From Scenedesmus sp. ARA3 (taxonomy: Eukaryota > Chlorophyta > Chlorophyceae > Sphaeropleales > Scenedesmaceae), in assembly GCA_004335835.1 (NCBI GenBank), contig RWJK01001549.1:1-64000 (forward strand): 64,000 nucleotides of DNA. The letters run 5' to 3'. This document shows positions 25,096 through 37,461 of this stretch, in pieces (within the stretch, counting starts at the first letter, position 1; each line of letters begins with the position of its first letter). The position numbers were made by a program, and so were the translations under genes. The notes under the pieces are model-generated. The model did not search any database and was not told the DNA's origin. It was given only the letters and a program-made list of their open reading frames with translations.

Positions 25096-26911
25096 CTATA
25101 CCATGAGCCGGTACTGCTTCCACATCTGCTCCACGCGCCCGTGCTGCCCGGAGGTGAAGGCGCGCATGCAGCTGTCATCGCTGTAGTCCATGAAGCTGCA
25201 CGGCAGCGGGGCAGCAGCAGCGGAGACAGAGCAATGGCGGCGGCAGTGACAAGGCATGTAACATCAGCACTTGCGAACAGAGGGTGTTCCGGAAGCAATA
25301 GCCTATGCAACTCAAGTGCTGGCAAGCAGCAGTGCTGCAGCAGCTGCGCCAGTCGCAAGGCAAGCAGGTAGAACAGCCGCCAGCATGCTGAGCAGTGCAA
25401 GTCGATGGCTGCTGCCACACTCCTCCTGCTGCGCTCCAGCCCACTCACTTGCGCACTGGGTCCTCTCCTGGCTGTGGGCAGGTGTCCCGGTGCACGGGGC
25501 AGCCTTCGCTGGGGCTGGCGCAGAAGGGTGTGTCCTGCACTGAGTCGCCGTTGCCGTTGCAGCCGTTCTGGAAGGTGTGGTACAGGCCTGCAGCGCACAG
25601 CAGCAGCATTCCGGACATGATCATTGCGACGTTGAGCTTCCAACTGCGAACAACTGTCATCCATGCACTGCGCATGCTATTCCTGCTGCCGTGCGCCTGT
25701 CACTGCAAATAACTGCATAACAACCCAAGCCTGTGCTGGTGACAGAGTAAGCACCCTTGAGTTGCATGTTGCAAACCGAATCCTTCCTTGTGCCAGTGCT
25801 GCTGCTCACAGGCTGTGGAGCGCAGCAACCGCTCCGCTCTGAGGCTCCACTGTAGCACACGTGCCCGATCCCTGCCTCTGCCCGCCGCCGCCTGCCGCTC
25901 ACCTAGCCAGTGCCCGATTTCGTGGATGCCTGTGCGGCCCAGGTTGTAGGGCCTGTACTGGCCGCCTGGCAGCGTGTCGTAGTGGATGACCACGCCGTCC
26001 ATGACCATGCCCTTCTTCTTCAGGTCCCAGGGCCAGCTGCTGTAGCCCAGCAGGCCGCACGCGCTGAGGTCTGTGATGTACAGGTTCAGCGCGTCCCTGC
26101 TGCCCTTGCGCAGCTTGGCCTTCATGCTGGCCTCGTTCTGCTGGTCGCACATGTCCGGGCCGCTGGTCTTGACCACGCTGCGCACCTGGAACACCCACTG
26201 GATGCCGGCCGTGGCCGCGTTTGTGGCGTAGGCCTCGTTGAGGGCCTTGACCTGCTTCTCCACCACGTCCTTGGCCACATCACCCATGCCTGTGCCATCG
26301 TCTGACACGACGATGTGCACATACGTGGGTATGATGTACTGGCGCACGCTGCTGCCGCTGCTGCTGTTCTTTGCCTGGAACGCTGCCTCCTTTGCTGCAA
26401 ATACAGCATGCTTGTACTCAAGCTGTGACAGGTGCTGAGGCTCTGGTGTCAGTGTGCCGCATCTGCAGCAGCAGCAGTGAAGCATAGCAGAGCACAGTGG
26501 TGAACTCACCAGGCACAGCGCAAGCAAACTGGCAGCAGCATTTGCCAAGGATGAGTTGCACGAGTGCGCAATGCTTCTGTGCTGTCGATCGTGTTGCTGA
26601 GCTGTGGTACGTAAAGCGTCGGCAAGGTCCCGGAGAAAACAAGCATGATGTGGCGCTGATCAGCCTGCAAAGGGCGGCAGTTGGCGCTGCTGCTGTGTGC
26701 GTAACTCAAATTGCTTTGCCAACATGAGCTTGTTGCTGGCGCACCTGCGACCCTTCATCGACAGCAGCGATCGCCGCCTGCCCTTCATCTCCACCACTTT
26801 GTCCCATGGGTGGGACGCATGGCCACCACACGCATGCGCAGCTGCCAATAGGGTAAGCAGGACCAAGCCAGACAGCAGCACAGCCATAGCCAAGCTGCTA
26901 CGTGTCTGCAT
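25096..26911 (-). CDS. Secreted pappalysin-like zinc metalloprotease (M43)
   Basis: Four minus exons join in frame: 26911-26745, 26462-25903, 25587-25449, 25195-25096 (321 aa). The N-terminus is a signal peptide ([20 protein letters not shown]). A basic segment with two MKGRR units follows, then RCGTLTPEP, as at the start of many M43 proteases. The domain reads [68 protein letters not shown], then the zinc site HEIGHWLG (His236, Glu237, His240), [20 protein letters not shown] and the Met-turn [11 protein letters not shown] (Met291). Both splices around the catalytic site restore family motifs exactly. The protein is short, with little beyond the protease domain. Substrate unknown; secretion to the wall or medium is inferred. 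Distinct from gametolysin-type M11 enzymes. Confidence 0.9.
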
Positions 26912-29900
26912 TCAGCGCCTGCGGGAGGGGCGGCAAGATTGTACAGTCGGGTAGAAAGTCATCCATTTTAGCAACAATAAAACATCCCTGCTGCCGCCAG
27001 GCAGTGGCCATGCTGCTTGATTTTGCGAAGACTGGCAGTCCGCTGAAGCAAGCATATCTACGACAGTGGCCATTGCAGGCACATGCAATCCAAACATTTA
27101 GAATACTATCTTGCCGAACTGCCTCAGCCTGCAGGTTGCTGGACGCACAGTGACGCTGCTGCTCGCTTGGCACTGTGCCAGCCTGTCAGCGCTCAGGTGC
27201 ATGCTACCAAGCTGCTCCATGAGTGAACTGTCGCATAAAACAATAAGTAGCAAGATTGTGGGCAACTTTCGCCCCATGGCCCAGCTGTGGAGCTGCTGCA
27301 CGAGGTCAGGTAGCTGGCATCTCGTCTGCCCCCAGCTCCAGCTCGATCTGTAGACTGCTTCATATTCTCACCTAGAAAATGGTTTGCTTGCCCTCTGCTG
27401 CTTCACAGCCAGACTGTCGGAAAACGCCTTGGCTAGAAGAGTGTCTCAACAACAGCAAGGAGCGTGCTGTCGGTTTAGATGTCTTTTTGAAATGACTTCT
27501 ACTTATGATTGATATGCACTAGTATCGTCAGAGGCTCACGAAACTCAATCGAACCAGCCAGCAACCAAGAATAAGGCTCGATACTAGATGAATGGATGTG
27601 TCTAAGTGCGTGCAAAGGTTCAATGAAGAATGGGGAGCTCAGCGCTCGCGCGAGCTGATATGATTGAACTGGTGGGTGTTTGGGGTATACCACGGCCATG
27701 AGTAACTCGCACATCAAACCTGGGCACCATAATTGTTTTGAGACTGTAATTTTGTTTTTGGGCCGACGTGTTGTCCGCGATCGTGCCCTTGCTTGCTGGG
27801 TGTGATCACCAGGGGACCAGCCATGCGACATGCTCCTGGTGGTTCTTCGCTGCATTTGAAGCCGAATCAAAGATGCCTTTTCTTCAGTTCAATGGTAAGT
27901 TCAACCTAGCATACAAGCAATGCATACAAGTAAGCCATTCTGCTACACACGCCCTACATCATTGAAGAGCAGTCATATGCGCACTAATGCAGCCAGCACA
28001 ATGAAATTGCTTCCTGTGCAATTGATACTAGCAAGAGCTACACTTGGGCTGAGAATACTCAAACCGTCTGCAATCCGATACAAGTTATTCAACAGCTTTC
28101 GCTTTTATCTGCGCAGCGCAGCGCCTGCACTACACTGCAGTGCGGGGCATTGCTGAAAATCTTCAGGGACACTGCCTGAAGGACACTGCCTGAAGGGCAA
28201 AGAGGCTTTAGGCAGTGTCCTTTTCAGCAAAAATGAAAATTTCAGAAGGAACGGCAAAGGTCTGGAGTGTCACTAGTGATTTTTATAAATTTCAATCCTG
28301 ATATGGCCGCCAGTGGCACTGTTGCCCGGTGGCACTGGCAGCGGATGGCAGCCGTTGCCCGACAGGCAGCCTGCCAAGGTCACGCTGTACTGGCCTTCTG
28401 TGTTACAATCACTACATCGAATGCGAGTCCGATCGGCTGATTGGTGACGTCACTCTGACACGGCTCGTCCCAAGACACAAACTTCAGTTGAACCTGATGG
28501 AAAATGAACCCTGCCGCTTCAACCTCGCCGCCACACGCCGAAAGAGCGGGGCCTTCTGTGAATCGCCAGGGGCAGCCGACTCTTGTCACGGTTAATGCCC
28601 CGCCCCCTGCTGCCGCAGCAGCATTCCGGGCCCGAGTGTGGAGTTATCATCACGATTTGTGTGTCACTGCTTGTGGCCTCCACAGACAGAATACTCCTGT
28701 GGTGCCGGTGGCAGCGGGACAGGCAGCAGTCTGCAGAAATGCGGCTGAGCAACTTGATGAGCTAAACAGCATATTAGCTTAAACTGCGCCGCGCTAAAAG
28801 TAATAGTTTTAGCAATCACCGTCTCCCTGCGCCTGCAAAGCGCCTGGTGGCAAGCCTTGCCATGGAAGTTCCATGGCAGGTGACGCTTTGTGTGAGCTCA
28901 GGGTGACAGGCTGCAGTTTGTTGCAACCAGCTCAGCGGAGCATTCAAGATCTCTCTTTCAACAACCAGAGGCACTTTAACGGGTTGCCATGCCATGTTCA
29001 GAGCTGGGTTACCTCCGTAGTCGTCTCTCGTGGCAGGCAGCAGCACCCAGGGGTTGGGGTCTTGGCCTGCTTATCACACCCATGAGAACACCCTGGCATT
29101 GTGGAAAAGGCGTGTGGTCTAGAAATAATCATGGACAAGTAACAGGCCCAGGCAGAGGGTGGGTGCTGAACGTGCATGGCCAAGCACTCGCCCGATTCCA
29201 CTGCCGGGCAACGACGGGGGAGGTCTGCCAAATTCACGGTGACACAGAACACAACTTCCGCATGATATGGCATCGCCAAAATTATGAACCTGACTCTGGA
29301 TCGGAACGTGCTTCTTGTCTGCATCGTGACTGCCACTGGCTGTTGCTTCTAATGGCAGCACAGCATTTGTACAGGGTCTGCAGCAGTTCCAGCAGTTCTG
29401 GTGCACACGCGCATCGCGAGCCAAGCTATGCCTGCTTGTGTGCACCCGTGTGCACTCTCTTTGTCCTTGTGATGCTGGCGTCATCGCCATGGCACACCCA
29501 TGGCTGATGACCCGATTTGTGCAGTCAGGCTTCAGCTAGAACCACAGAACCCGGTGTGGCACATGTTGACTCAACACCCCAGACTCGACACAGTCTATGC
29601 AACCTTCCACAGCATGCTGTTCTCTGCATTTACTAGGGTGTTCCATCCAGCAAATACCTGACACGGGTTGTGGCAAAAGCCTGCCCGTGGGCATAAACAT
29701 CTGCCAGTCACTGGATCGTCACTGGCCAGCGTCCAAAGTTTGGGTGCGTTTGGGCTAGCAAGCAACACTGCTCATCACCATCAGGCCGCAGCTAGAATCT
29801 CTGCTGGTAGCTTTTCTGCTGTTCATCTGGCCACTTTGCATTGCCGTACATGTAGAAGCCACCGTACACATGCCAGCCGCTTGGAGTTGCCATGCCAGTC

Positions 29901-30312
29901 ATCATGGCCCAAAACTTTGGCCAGTGTTTTGCAATAGTGTCACGCAGTAAGAACTTTGCATATCACTGTTGTAGTTTTGCTTCTCCAGCTTTCCCACGAG
30001 CCTTGTCCTCAACCCTAGTGCTTAGAGACCGGCTTTCGGAGACGTCGAATCCAGCAGCTCATACGGCAGGTAGCTCTCAGCCTGCCATCAGTTTAGTGCA
30101 GCATACTATATCACCGTATGTTCAGCAGCGTGGTCACCAGACATCCTAGTTGATCCCAGCCTAGCCCCAGGAGGTGCTGGGCCAGCACTCCTTTAGCGCG
30201 CGTTCGTCGGGCCTTTGATTCATAGTGCATCAAAAGCGTGTTTCTGTCATCTTTGAGTTCTGCATCCAGCGCTTCCTCTAGCAGGGGCTAGCAAGTCAGA
30301 GCATGGCGCTGC
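26912..30312. other. Gene-poor 3.4-kb stretch
   Basis: No gene recognised on either strand. It lies between the 5' end of the M43 gene and the 5' end of the ABHD11-like gene, so promoters for both are expected at its ends. Much of 27350-30250 is less GC-rich and nearly free of CAG runs, unlike gene regions here. A strong hairpin lies at 28150-28230. Confidence 0.45.
28150..28230. repeat. Hairpin with an internal 14-bp tandem duplication
   Basis: TTGCTGAAAA (28150-28159) pairs with TTTTCAGCAA (28221-28230). Inside it, GGACACTGCCTGAA occurs twice in tandem (28167-28180, 28181-28194), and either copy pairs with TTTAGGCAGTGTCC (28207-28220; 13 of 14 positions). The loop is ~12 nt when the second copy pairs. 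It could be a small foldback element or a hairpin-RNA locus. Confidence 0.8.
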
Positions 30313-32171
30313 ATGCTCAACAAGGAAGGCTTGCAGGCCACAGGAGTCGTCAGGTGGGGCTACTTGATGTGTTTGTTGCAGCAAAGTGGCGTTTCTCCAG
30401 CTCTCTTGCGCAACAAGCTTCCAACTTCGATGTGCTCCACGCAGAGTCTTCAGGTCAATGCAACAGCCACCCTCACACGCAGTGTGCCGCACATTGGGCG
30501 TGCATCTGAGCTTCCAAAGCGTACTGTGTCGTCGCCTGCACCGCCAGCACCGCTGGTGAGCGAGACGGTCTGCAACGGTGTGCGTTAGGCCCCTTGCTTT
30601 GCAGGCCAGGCCGAGCTGTCGCATGGCAACATGTTCAAAGGCTTTGTTTTCGTCTAGGTAGATTTAAACTCGTCATGGATCTGGGTTGGCTGCCAGCCTG
30701 GGCAACTTCAGTAGGGGTCCTTTGCAGAGGCAGCCTGAAGGTCCACTTGGCTGATGCACTGTCTGCACTGCAACCTGTCATCGTGTTGCAGGCCTTTGAG
30801 GTCATCAAGGGCAACTTAGTGCGCTTTTCATCGGATGCGCAATCCAAGAACGTGCCGACAGCAGTACTGGTCCATGGCATCCTTGGCAGCAGGCGCAACC
30901 TGCACTCCTTTGCGCACATGATAGTGGAGGTGAGCTTGCCTCGGTAGTGCTTGCATTCACGGCACATGGTGGGCCTTGCCAGTGAAGGTCGATGTGGCCC
31001 TGTTTGGCATTGAAGGTGTTGCGCAGAGAGTGTTGTCACCTGCTGCAACTCAGGCTGGCCTGAAACTGTTGCAACCCGTGTTGGGACACACCTGTCAGCA
31101 GCTGCCTGCAGCTCGCACTGGCATGCTGACACAGCCTCTGCCTGTGCCTGCAGGGCTTCCCCTCGTGGCAGGTCATGCTGGTGGACCTGCGCTGCCATGG
31201 CGAGTCGTCAGTGTCAGCGGGCGGCGTGCCAGCAGTAGGCCCGCACACAGTGCAGACAGCAGCGCGGGACGTGCTGGCGCTGCTGCGCGAGCAGCGCATG
31301 TTCCCGCACATGCTGGTGGGCCACTCCTTTGGCGGAAAGGTGGTCATGAGCATGGCGCAGCAGTTTGGCGCGCAGCTGCCGCGGCCTGTGCAGGTGCGTG
31401 CTGGTGTGGGCAGGCAGGCCTGAAGCTGGGCGGTGCAGCTGTGGCTGTCTGCAGCTGCAGCGCTGCTGCTGGTGCTGCGGCACTGCGGGGAGCGCAACCT
31501 AGCAGTATAGGAGTAGCAGCAGCAACAGCAACCTGACTGCGTTTGTAGTGTGGCAGCAATGGCAATCCATCTCCATGATGGCAGACAGCTGTTTGCCCAT
31601 GCAGCAGCATAGATGCTTCCGTCGATGTGCTTGGTTTGCAGCAGTTCTTGCGCGGCTGCAGGATGACACAGTTCTTGCGCGTGCTGTCGGCCACATGTTG
31701 AACCACCTGTGCTAAAAGCCGCATGCTGGCTATGCTGTTGCTTTGCCTGCTCAGGCCTGGGTGCTGGACACGCTGCCTGGCGAGGTGCGCGCGGGCGGGC
31801 CGGGGCGCGCAGACCACCCAGCAGACCTCATCGCAGCGCTGCGGCGGATACCGCTGCCCATTGCAGACCGTAACGGTGTGATGGACTACCTCTTGGCGTC
31901 AGGTGCGCGGATCGAGCAGCCAAGCAATGTCAGCTGCGCCGGATGGCAGTGCAGTACAGAGCACGTGTGACAGCGGCGTGCACTTCAGCAGGCGTGCCGT
32001 GGAGAGTAATGCTTGCACTGTTGCACGGAGCGCACCATTGTGCAGAACTGAGTCTTGGGTTTGTGTTAAAGCCCTTATATCGACCATCGTATACGGCACT
32101 GTAACGGAAGCCACTGTCATATCTTGCCCCGCGGACGCCAAACTGGCTGCACCTTGGCTCAACCGTGCCTC

Positions 32172-32202
<31 letters not shown>

Positions 32203-32593
32203 GCCGCCAGGCTTCTCCACGCCCATCGCGCGCTGGGTGCTGACCAACCTGCGGCCGAACCCGGGGGGCGTGGGCCTGCGCTGGACGTTTGACCTGGAGG
32301 GCATTGCGGAGATGTACGACAGCTACGAGGACACGTGCCTGTGGGGGCTGCTGCAGCAGCCGCCGCAGGGCCTGGCGGTGGACTTTGTGCGCGCGGAGCG
32401 CAGCAACTTCCGCTGGGAGGGCGGCATAGCAGACAGCATCCAGCAGCTGGGGCACCGCGTGCACCTGTTGAAGGATGCGGGGCACTGGGTGCACGCAGAC
32501 AACCCCGGGGGCCTGTTTGACATCATGGGCAGCAGCTTTGGGGTGGTGGACCTGCACCTGGAGCGCGCACAGGCCGGCACGCGGCGGCGATGA
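30313..32593 (+). CDS. ABHD11-like alpha/beta hydrolase
   Basis: Five exons join in frame: 30313-30555, 30792-30929, 31154-31393, 31755-31902, 32211-32593 (383 aa). The first exon is a basic, Ser/Thr-rich leader, consistent with mitochondrial or plastid targeting. The fold motifs are in order: TAVLVHGILGSRRNLHSFA (oxyanion His-Gly 109-110), MLVDLRCHGES, HMLVGHSFGGKVVMSMA (nucleophile Ser185), AWVLDTLPG, and HLLKDAGHWVHADNP (catalytic His348). The HGxxGS plus GHSFGGK pairing is typical of ABHD11/YbfF-type esterases, small serine hydrolases acting on lipid or thioester substrates. The substrate is not readable. The final intron ends in a (CTG)9 run before its acceptor. The N-terminal exon is supported only by frame, splice fit and leader-like composition. 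Confidence 0.88.
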
Positions 32594-35561
32594 GCAGGCG
32601 GCGGAGCCTGCTGCTGCTGCCTCTGCTGTTGCTGCTGCCTCGCCTGTGGTTGCTGCTTATGTGCTGCAGTCTGTGGTAGCTTGTCTTCACGGTGTCTTGA
32701 AGATTACACATTGTTTGTTGCTGACGCTGGCCGTGCTGTCCCAGGTGCTTCTCTCGTGCTTGTCAGCTGTAGTTTTCAGCTAGCTGCAGCGCCGTCAGCC
32801 TGGCGCACCGGCAACAGAAACTGCTTGCATCATAGCTTGCAAGGAAGCATTCTGGTTGCTGGAGCTGCATAGACTGCAGTGAGCATTCGCCAAGCTGGTT
32901 TTGGCGAGGCATTGGGGCTGCGCAGGGCCCCGTGGCGTGTCGTGATGTGATGTGCTGTGAGTGAGGCAGCTGGGTCGCTGCAGCAGCCGATGAGTTGCAG
33001 TTCCAGCCGCAGCTTGTGCTGTGCATGCCAAGGCCTGCCTGACAGCAGCCTTGGCTCCCACTTCTTTGAAGATAGTCCTGTTAGCACTTTATGGGAGTGA
33101 CTTTGACTGTTGTGGACGCGGTCGCGCACGTGTCAATGTGGCAGCACAGCAGCAATGCCTGCTGTGGCGTTGGCTGCTGGCTGTGTACCTTAGCTACATT
33201 GGGCAGCGCAGCTTGCCGCTTAGGGCAGTCTGTGCATGGCGTATCAGTGCCAGGCCTGTCCTGCGATGATGCAGCTCATCATGCATGCATGCGCTGCTGA
33301 TTTCCTGGCAGCTGAGCTGTGTTGTTTTGTATCAAAAAATCCTTTGCCAGTGCGATGTTGAAGCACGTGTTGTCGATTGAATGCAACAGGAAGCTTGTGC
33401 ATTCCTGGCGTCGCCATCAGATGTAGCGATGCTATGTCGATGAAACTATACGTGGCTTGTTTTCGCATTACTGGCATGGTATCTGGTTTGCTGCAGACGC
33501 ATGTTGGGGACCAATACATACCGCTTGTAGCTGTCACGATGTTTGCAGACCGGCAGCAGTTGGGCATTGCTGCCTTGGCGATTGTGTATGCACGGTGGAG
33601 GCCTCGGCCATGGCACCAGCTGCGCAGCAGTTGGGCATTGCTGCTGCAGCGCGCCTGGCCAGGCATTGCAACATACTCTCTCCAGGACGGTGTGGCTTCT
33701 GTGCACCCGCAGAATGGCGTGCAAGGCCGACTGTCCCGCAGCTGCTTCGCTGCGTGCCATGGCATGCTGAGGCTGTGCAGTCCTGGGAGATGGGTTGGGC
33801 GATGGGGGCAACAAAAGGCATACAGCATGTAAAGCATCCTGCATGGGGTCCTGGTCCTGCTTATAATCTGCTGCTCAATCAACAGCGGAGCACTGGTGAT
33901 ATACACCATGATGTGTGGTGGCTGTCTGAGGTTCGTGCCATGTCAACTGTTGTGATGGTGCCGCTTACTTATACGGTAGCACCTGCGCCTGCAGAGGGGC
34001 AGCCGTGCCGCAGCGCTGCAGTAAGCGCTGCCATGTGCTGCCCCAGCGTTTTGTTGTGTGTAGCCATGCAAGGCCATGTGTGGTGGTGGCAGCCAGGGGT
34101 TGGGCATCCCTGCCACTGCACACCACCAGTCTGCCTCAGCACCTGAAGCGTGGGAGGGGAGCTAGTGCTCTCTTTGTGCTGTGGCTGCTTCATGTTGCTT
34201 CTGGGAGCTGCTGCAGCACCATTTGCAAAATTGGCTCATGGGTTGGCGGGGGTTGTGCTCAGCATGCACCTATATGGCTGCGCGCGCTGCTCTTGGGGCG
34301 CGGCAGAACTGGTTGTCTGTCGGGTTTTGGTGGTGGTCCAGATGGGTGTTGCAGCGCGTGGTTGGGAATCACAGCAAGCAGCAGGCCAGCAGATCGACGC
34401 TTCAGCATGCTGCAACAGGGCAATCCATTAGGCAAACACTTAGCATCTTACATGCACGCCTCTCTTACACAGTAAATATATATATATACAGGTTGGCTGC
34501 TGTAGGTTGGGAATCTGCAGCAGCAGGAAGCCTGGTGTGGTGGTGAAACGAGTGGGGATGGCGGGGGTGCAGCGTGAGTTTAGCGTGCAGTGAAGCAGGC
34601 GCAAGCGCCCCACGTTATGTGTGGAGATGCATGGTGCTGCTTGGTGTGCTTGTGTTAAGCAGAGGCAGGGCGCAGCATGCGTGAGTGTGTCAGTGCATTT
34701 GCAAGCATGGCCGTGGACAAGAGAACATCAAAGTTGGAGATCCGGCCTGCAGCAGCCATGCCGGCAGTCCGGCGCGGTGCTGTGTGTGGTGCGGATCGCA
34801 TTGTGAGCCTGCTCAGTGCTGCTGCGAGAGTGGGGCTTCACGACACATTTATGGTTGCGGTGCCATCATGCCCACGTGTGCCCCATAGGCTGCACTGCGT
34901 GGCACATCTCGTATGTGCTGCAACCTTGCAACACAGCGATGGCTGCCTCGTCCAGCCTTGCCTGGTTTGCTGTAGTCAGACTCTGAGGGCATGCTGCCCT
35001 GTGGTGCTTATGCATTATGGCTGCTGCTGGGAAGAGGTTACAGCATGCGGTGATTGCTTGAGGCGATGGTTTTTGTAGGCAGAGGCGAAGGTGTGCGATT
35101 AGTGTGTTTTCCTGCTTGACTCTGTTTAGGGGCCGTGTGTTGTGTGACTCTGCGCAGCTCTACAGCACCGCTGTGATCCTTCGGATGTATGTGCTTCTGA
35201 ACATGTAACCATATGTACATTGAATACATTAAATGGATCACATTGCGGTCAAATCCACCAGGAGACGTTGCAATGTAGGAAAGGTACCATACGGTGGCAC
35301 CAAGGTTGAGCCAGGTTGGGCACTGCTGCTTGCAAAGGCTCGAGGGTTCTGACAGGCCCAGGGCTGACCCCGAAAGCGCTGATCTAATATCTTTCCGTGC
35401 GACATCAGATACAACAGCTTTGTCGTTCTGTTCAGTTGCATTCATCCCATCATCGTCTGCAACTGCCGCGTTTGTCGTTTCGGGCCATTGATCGGAGTGC
35501 TGCTTTCCCTGTTTTGCACGATACCTGTGTGACCGGCTATATCCCTATTAATAAATTCATT
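32594..35561. other. Gene-poor 3.0-kb stretch
   Basis: No gene recognised. It contains probable 3'UTR of the ABHD11-like gene (TGTAA at 33828-33832), a short TA microsatellite at 34476-34488, two copies of GCAGCAGTTGGGCATTGCTG ~77 bp apart near 33553 and 33630, and at its right end the promoter and 5'UTR of the Alba gene. Open frames up to 229 codons have no conserved motif. Confidence 0.45.
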
Positions 35562-36605
35562 ATGGCGGAGGCACAGGAGCAGCAACCTCAGGAGCCTATG
35601 CACAAGGGCAGGTATGCAAGCACTCAAGTGCAGCACAGCAGCTGCACAGGATCCGTTGCAAGGGCTGGGTGCAAGTGATGGTGCTGGCGTGATTGTCCTA
35701 TTGTGCTCCTGCAGCAACCGGATCCAGGTGTCCTCCAGCAAGAAGCCCATGTTCTTCTATGTCAACCTGTCAAAGGTGACCAGCCTGTTTCACGCTGCTG
35801 CCCCAGCTATGCCACCTGCACAGCACCCACAGAGATGCACTTCCAGACATGACTAGCAGTGTCTGTGAAAGGATGTGTGTTTGGATTCAGCGCTACACAG
35901 AGCTGCCAGCAGTTCTGCTTGTGTGCTTGGCAGTTGAGATTGTGAATCAGCATCGAGGGTGTCATAACTGCCGACGCCGCGCCCACTACCAGCATAAAGA
36001 CCAACCTGAGCATGCGCTTGCATATGCACATTCTATCATACCTTGGGATAGACATGCTGCTGCTGCCTGCGCGTGCGCCTGCAGCGGCTGCTGGCGGAGC
36101 ACGGCGACATTCACCTGTCAGCGCTGGGCATGGCTGTGTCCACCATGGTGTCCATCGCGGAGATCCTCAAGAAGGACGGCCTGGCGGTGGAGACACGTGA
36201 GCGGCAGGCAGCAGCGTGGTGCATGTCTCGTGTGCAGCAATCATCCAGCAGCTGAGGCAGCCCACTGCACAGCACCTGCTGCTGTCAGTTGTGCTACATG
36301 CTGGGACACCTGCCAGCACGCAACGCACATGCACGCACCTTCTAACAGCCACTCTGATTATGCCTGCTGCTGCTGCTGCTGCTGCTGCTGCGTCAGGCCT
36401 GTCCACCTGCATGGACTCCCTGGGTGGTGAGGGTGGGCGGCGCCCCGTGCAGAAGGCCAAGATGGAGATCCTGCTGAAGAAGTCGGACAACTTTGACGAG
36501 CTCATAGCAGCGGAGAAGGAGCGGCAGGCTGCGGAGGGCGCAGCACACCATGAGGAGGAGGAGGAGGAGCACGGGGAGGAGGACGGGGAGGAGGCAGAGG
36601 AGTAG
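35562..36605 (+). CDS. Alba-domain DNA/RNA-binding protein
   Basis: Four exons join in frame: 35562-35611, 35715-35775, 36085-36196, 36397-36605 (143 aa). After a short Gln-rich start, the domain reads NRIQVSSSKKPMFFYVNLSK, RLLAEHGDIHLSALGMAVSTMVSIAEILKKDGLAVE and AKMEILLKKSDNFDEL. This is the Alba fold (beta-1, helix-1, the helix-2 'ALGxAV...ViaEILK' block, then a C-terminal basic strand). The protein ends in an acidic EEEEE/EEDGEEAEE tail. Eukaryotic Alba proteins bind RNA or chromatin and take part in translation control and stress granules, or in RNase P/MRP; this short single-domain form fits the plant-type small Alba group. The last intron has a (CTG)9 run ending 6 nt before the acceptor. 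Confidence 0.92.
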
Positions 36606-37030
36606 CACAGCAGCAGGCAGCTGCCGCTCTACATGAGGGGCGCTCTTGGGCAGTGGAGCCTGGCTGCAGCACAGAGCTTTTCGAGCCTACAGCTGCAGCA
36701 ACGCGGCTGTGGCAGGGGCGGGATGCGTCTCCTGCAAGAAGAGCTTTGGGGGCAGGCCGCACTGCCAACGAGTTTGGGCTGCAACAGCAGCAGTGGTCAG
36801 CGGGGTAAAGAGCAGAGTGGGGCGCCAGCAATGTATTATGTCGATTGGTGGCAGGGAGATGTAGATCGTGACTTTACCTTTGGGCGCATTACCGAACAAT
36901 TCATTTTGGTTTGTCATGGCAGGTGTAGCCTTGTGCACACAGAAGCAGCTGACCTCTGCTTGACACAGCTTGTGAGCAGGTGGTGTAAAGGGTGAGTTTT
37001 GGTGTGTGTTTGGCAGCCTTGCCGCTGAGC

Positions 37031-37104
37031 ATGCCGTATGTGTTGCAGCAGCAAGTGCAACAGCATCATGCCGTATGTGTTGCAGCAGCAAGTGCAACAG
37101 CATC
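37031..37104. repeat. 37-bp exact tandem duplication
   Basis: Two identical copies, 37031-37067 and 37068-37104, of a unit starting ATGCCGTATGTGTTGCAGCA. Each unit also carries a small inverted repeat, TGTTGCA...TGCAACA. Confidence 0.9.
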
Positions 37105-37461
37105 TTGCAACGTGTGGGGTGACAGGCTGCCATCATGCAAGCGTTTAGTGCAACTTTTGGAAAGTTAGTGCACGGCATGCATTGCTGTGCTGCAGTACGA
37201 TGCCACGGCTGGTTGTTGCATGTGCCACTTCCATCATACAATGATGCCAACCACTGGTTGCCTTGGCAAGGCACAGAGCGAGGCGTGCGAGGTCCTTTCC
37301 TTTTTGCAGTTTAGTGGTGCTGTAACAGTCGGGCTGCTTTGATACACCTGCTGATGTGCTGACTGTGCCAGCTTGTAACAGGGCGGCCACAAAACTGCCT
37401 GTCATAGCTCTGTCACCAAGCCAGAATACAATGTCGTGTGCCACACTTGGTTATAAACATT

